Positions 62,616-64,000 of a DNA stretch of 64,000 nucleotides are shown here, one piece after another. Location of the stretch: the NCBI RefSeq assembly GCF_001050195.2, contig NZ_DF967965.1, positions 158,498 through 222,497 of the forward strand, read 5' to 3'. The position numbers were made by a program, and so were the translations under genes. The notes beneath the pieces are model-generated. The model had not been told where the DNA came from. It searched no databases and saw only the letters and a list, made by a program, of their open reading frames with translations. Numbering within the stretch: the first letter of the stretch is position 1; each line of letters opens with the position of its first letter. Source of the stretch: Anaerolinea thermolimosa. Its GTDB lineage: Bacteria > Chloroflexota > Anaerolineae > Anaerolineales > Anaerolineaceae.

Positions 62616-63121
62616 ACGCTGACTTTGCATCGATTAAAGACCTTTTTGAACTGCTTTCGTATGTGGCCATTTTGCTGGGCATTCCAACGGGGTTATACCA
62701 GTATTACCGCTCGGTGAAGAAGGAACAGCAAGACCGCGAGTACGGCACGTATAACGCGCTGGATGAGAAGTATCTCCAGTTTTTAAAACTGTGTTTTGAG
62801 AACCCTGAGCTGGATGTGTTCGAAGTTCCCGACGCCGCGCCCCAGCCATTGAATGAAACGCAAAAGAAACAGGAATTGATTGCCCTGACGATGCTTCTTT
62901 CGATCTGTGAACGGGCGTATCTGATGTACAGCGATCAATCGACGGCGGTGAAACGGCGGCAGTGGTCAGGCTGGGATGGTTTCATCCGCGATTACTGCCG
63001 GCGGGAGAACTTCAGGCGGGCGCTGGCGCGGGCGGGTGAGGGGTTTGACCTGGGCTTTCAGGCGTACATCCGGCGGGTGCTGGCTGAAGTAGAAACGGAC
63101 GCGCTTAATCCTGGCGGGTAG
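62612..63121 (+). CDS. membrane-anchored small protein, unknown function
   Basis: A 169-residue protein. One N-terminal hydrophobic helix (LLSYVAILLGIPTGLYQYYR) is followed by a charged helical region (KKEQQDREYGTYNALDEKYLQFLKLCFENPELDVFEVP) and a C-terminal helical domain (QWSGWDGFIRDYCRRENFRRALARAG). The pattern is like many single-pass proteins of unknown function with a YxxLDxxY-type segment. It overlaps the ATP-grasp gene (ATGA at 62612-62615) and precedes the CARF gene by 59 bases. No family is recognised. Confidence 0.6.
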   Translation: MNADFASIKDLFELLSYVAILLGIPTGLYQYYRSVKKEQQDREYGTYNALDEKYLQFLKLCFENPELDVFEVPDAAPQPLNETQKKQELIALTMLLSICERAYLMYSDQSTAVKRRQWSGWDGFIRDYCRRENFRRALARAGEGFDLGFQAYIRRVLAEVETDALNPGG

Positions 63122-63180
63122 GCGGGGCAGGGGGCCGTTGGAAAACCGGGTATACCAAATAGAGAGAAGAATCGAGGATC

Positions 63181-63693
63181 ATGCAGATGCATCACTCCAC
63201 GGTGCTGATCGCCACTCTGGGGAGCGAGCCCCAGGTGGTGACAGCCACCTTCGACTTGTTGCGCGCGCGGGGTGAAGAACCCGGGCAGGTGCAGGTTATT
63301 CATACCCTGGCAGATTCTGAGCCGATGGCTCAGGCTGTTGAGGTGTTACGTAAAGAAGCCGCGGCGGGCCTGCCGCTGGTGCTGGTGCCGCTGAAGCGAC
63401 CCGATGGCCGCCCCTTTGTCGATGTGGAGACGCAATCGGCGGCAGAGGCGGTCTTCCGGGCACTCTACCGGGCGGTGTGGCAGACCAAGCGCGCGGGTGC
63501 GCGGGTGCATCTTTCGATTGCCGGGGGGCGCAAGACGATGGCCGTGTTCGGCATGGTGACGGCGCAGCTGCTTTTCGAGGAGGGAGATCACCTGTGGCAT
63601 CTGTTCTCTGAGGGTGATTTTTTGAGGAGCCGCCGTCTGCACCCTCAACCGGGAGACGAGGTGCACCTGATGGAGATCCCTGTCATTCGCTAG
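63181..63693 (+). CDS. CARF-type CRISPR-associated protein (NE0113/ring-nuclease family)
   Basis: A 170-residue Rossmann-like protein: STVLIATLGSEPQVVTATFDLL at the N-terminus, LVLVPLKRPDGRPFVDV, and the CARF signature HLSIAGGRKTMAVFGMVTAQLL, HLWHLFSEG, LMEIPVIR. This fits the Cas_NE0113/CRISPR ring-nuclease type, which binds or cleaves cyclic oligoadenylate in type III immunity. GAGGATC precedes ATG 63181. It ends in TAG, and the same frame continues into an HTH domain. It lies 3 kb from the CRISPR array. Confidence 0.8.
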   Translation: MQMHHSTVLIATLGSEPQVVTATFDLLRARGEEPGQVQVIHTLADSEPMAQAVEVLRKEAAAGLPLVLVPLKRPDGRPFVDVETQSAAEAVFRALYRAVWQTKRAGARVHLSIAGGRKTMAVFGMVTAQLLFEEGDHLWHLFSEGDFLRSRRLHPQPGDEVHLMEIPVIR

Positions 63694-63708
63694 AGTGAGC
63701 TTTCGCCA

Positions 63709-64000
63709 GTGGCGCAGTCGCTGGCGCAGGTGGAAGACCCCTACCTGGCGCTGGAGGAAGTGCGGCGCCTGCAGTTGAATGAAAAGCTCAAACAGGCGCG
63801 GGTGTTTGTGCAGCAGATTCTCAGCCCGGCTGAGGCGCGGGTGGTGGCCCTGCTGGTGCGTGAGGGGTTGAGCGATGCCGAGCTGGCTTCACGGCTTTCG
63901 CTCTCAGCCCGCACGGTGGAGCAGCATTTGCGTTCAGCGTATGCCAAGGCCGCTCAGCACTGGGAGATGGAGGCGGTCAATCGCACGCAATTGATGGCGC
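63709..64000 (+). CDS. HTH (LuxR/GerE-type) domain, in frame behind the CARF gene, partial
   Basis: The frame is open from the codon after the CARF stop (63694) to the edge of the window. It encodes a Gln/Leu-rich linker (VAQSLAQVEDPYLALEEVRR), then LSPAEARVVALLVREGLSDA, ELASRLSLSARTVEQHL, a GerE-like helix-turn-helix. It is in the same frame as the CARF protein, separated only by TAG at 63691-63693. Either it is a separate gene starting at GTG 63709 with a weak ribosome binding site, or it is the DNA-binding half of a CARF-HTH regulator broken by a nonsense change. Confidence 0.6.
   Translation, partial: MAQSLAQVEDPYLALEEVRRLQLNEKLKQARVFVQQILSPAEARVVALLVREGLSDAELASRLSLSARTVEQHLRSAYAKAAQHWEMEAVNRTQLMA

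Overview
The window is high-GC bacterial DNA with densely packed genes. It looks like a chromosome segment from a filamentous, thermophilic-type Chloroflexota (Anaerolineae-like). This is inferred from gene content: many GAF/PAS/HD-GYP sensor proteins, DUF5317 and DUF6056 proteins, an XPB/Ssl2-type helicase-domain protein, MenA, a LysW-like carrier, lone MsrA/MsrQ, uroporphyrinogen-decarboxylase-family paralogs and an NHLP/Os1348-like small protein. There is no rRNA. One tRNA-Phe is present.

Layout. 1-4.1 kb: envelope glycosyltransferase genes (two GT-C-like membrane proteins, a DUF6056 protein, a GT2). 4.2-7.7 kb: a YkvA-like protein, a PQQ-type sugar dehydrogenase lipoprotein, a small Cys-containing protein and a Kbl-type aminotransferase. 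7.7-10.7 kb: a helicase-domain protein whose 3' end is split by an inserted AAA/DUF4143 ATPase gene flanked by a 33-bp direct repeat. Then come a diacylglycerol-kinase-like gene, clpC, a type II restriction-modification pair, radA and bacterioferritin. 18.5-25.3 kb: HD-GYP signalling proteins, a LysW-like protein and a large membrane protein. 25.3-26.5 kb: a compact minus-strand cassette (44-aa membrane peptide, DUF5317, NHLP-like peptide, HD-GYP). 26.6-34.4 kb: PAP2, nucleotidyltransferase, a third HD-GYP receptor, tRNA-Phe, a 3D/G5-domain wall protein and rsmA. 34.4-37.1 kb: an operon of roadblock, V4R, response regulator and dolichol-phosphate-mannose-synthase-like genes. 37.2-39.8 kb: a NitT/TauT-type ABC transporter. 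39.8-46.9 kb: menA, TMEM175-like, CPBP protease, MsrQ-like, msrA, thiolase, an epimerase and a zinc alcohol dehydrogenase.

47-51 kb is a toxic-anion region. An ArsR repressor with two matching operators controls a double-domain arsenite methyltransferase. Divergently, a fluoride riboswitch with terminator controls crcB and a DUF190-CBS protein. 51-54.3 kb: a double-permease ABC transporter behind a strong promoter, a leaderless upstream ORF and an attenuator-like terminator. 54.3-61.5 kb: two URO-D-family proteins bracket a ribose-type ABC transporter and a CRISPR array (13 full 36-bp repeats plus one truncated repeat, 13 spacers). The array has its own promoter but no cas genes in view. The window ends with an ATP-grasp ligase, a membrane-anchored small protein and a CARF-type CRISPR ring-nuclease-family protein. 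An HTH domain follows the CARF domain in frame after one amber stop.

The least explained items are the small-peptide/DUF5317/NHLP/HD-GYP cassette, the amber-interrupted CARF-HTH gene, the AAA ATPase insertion that carries a diverged copy of its host gene's 3' end, and the leaderless-uORF attenuator.
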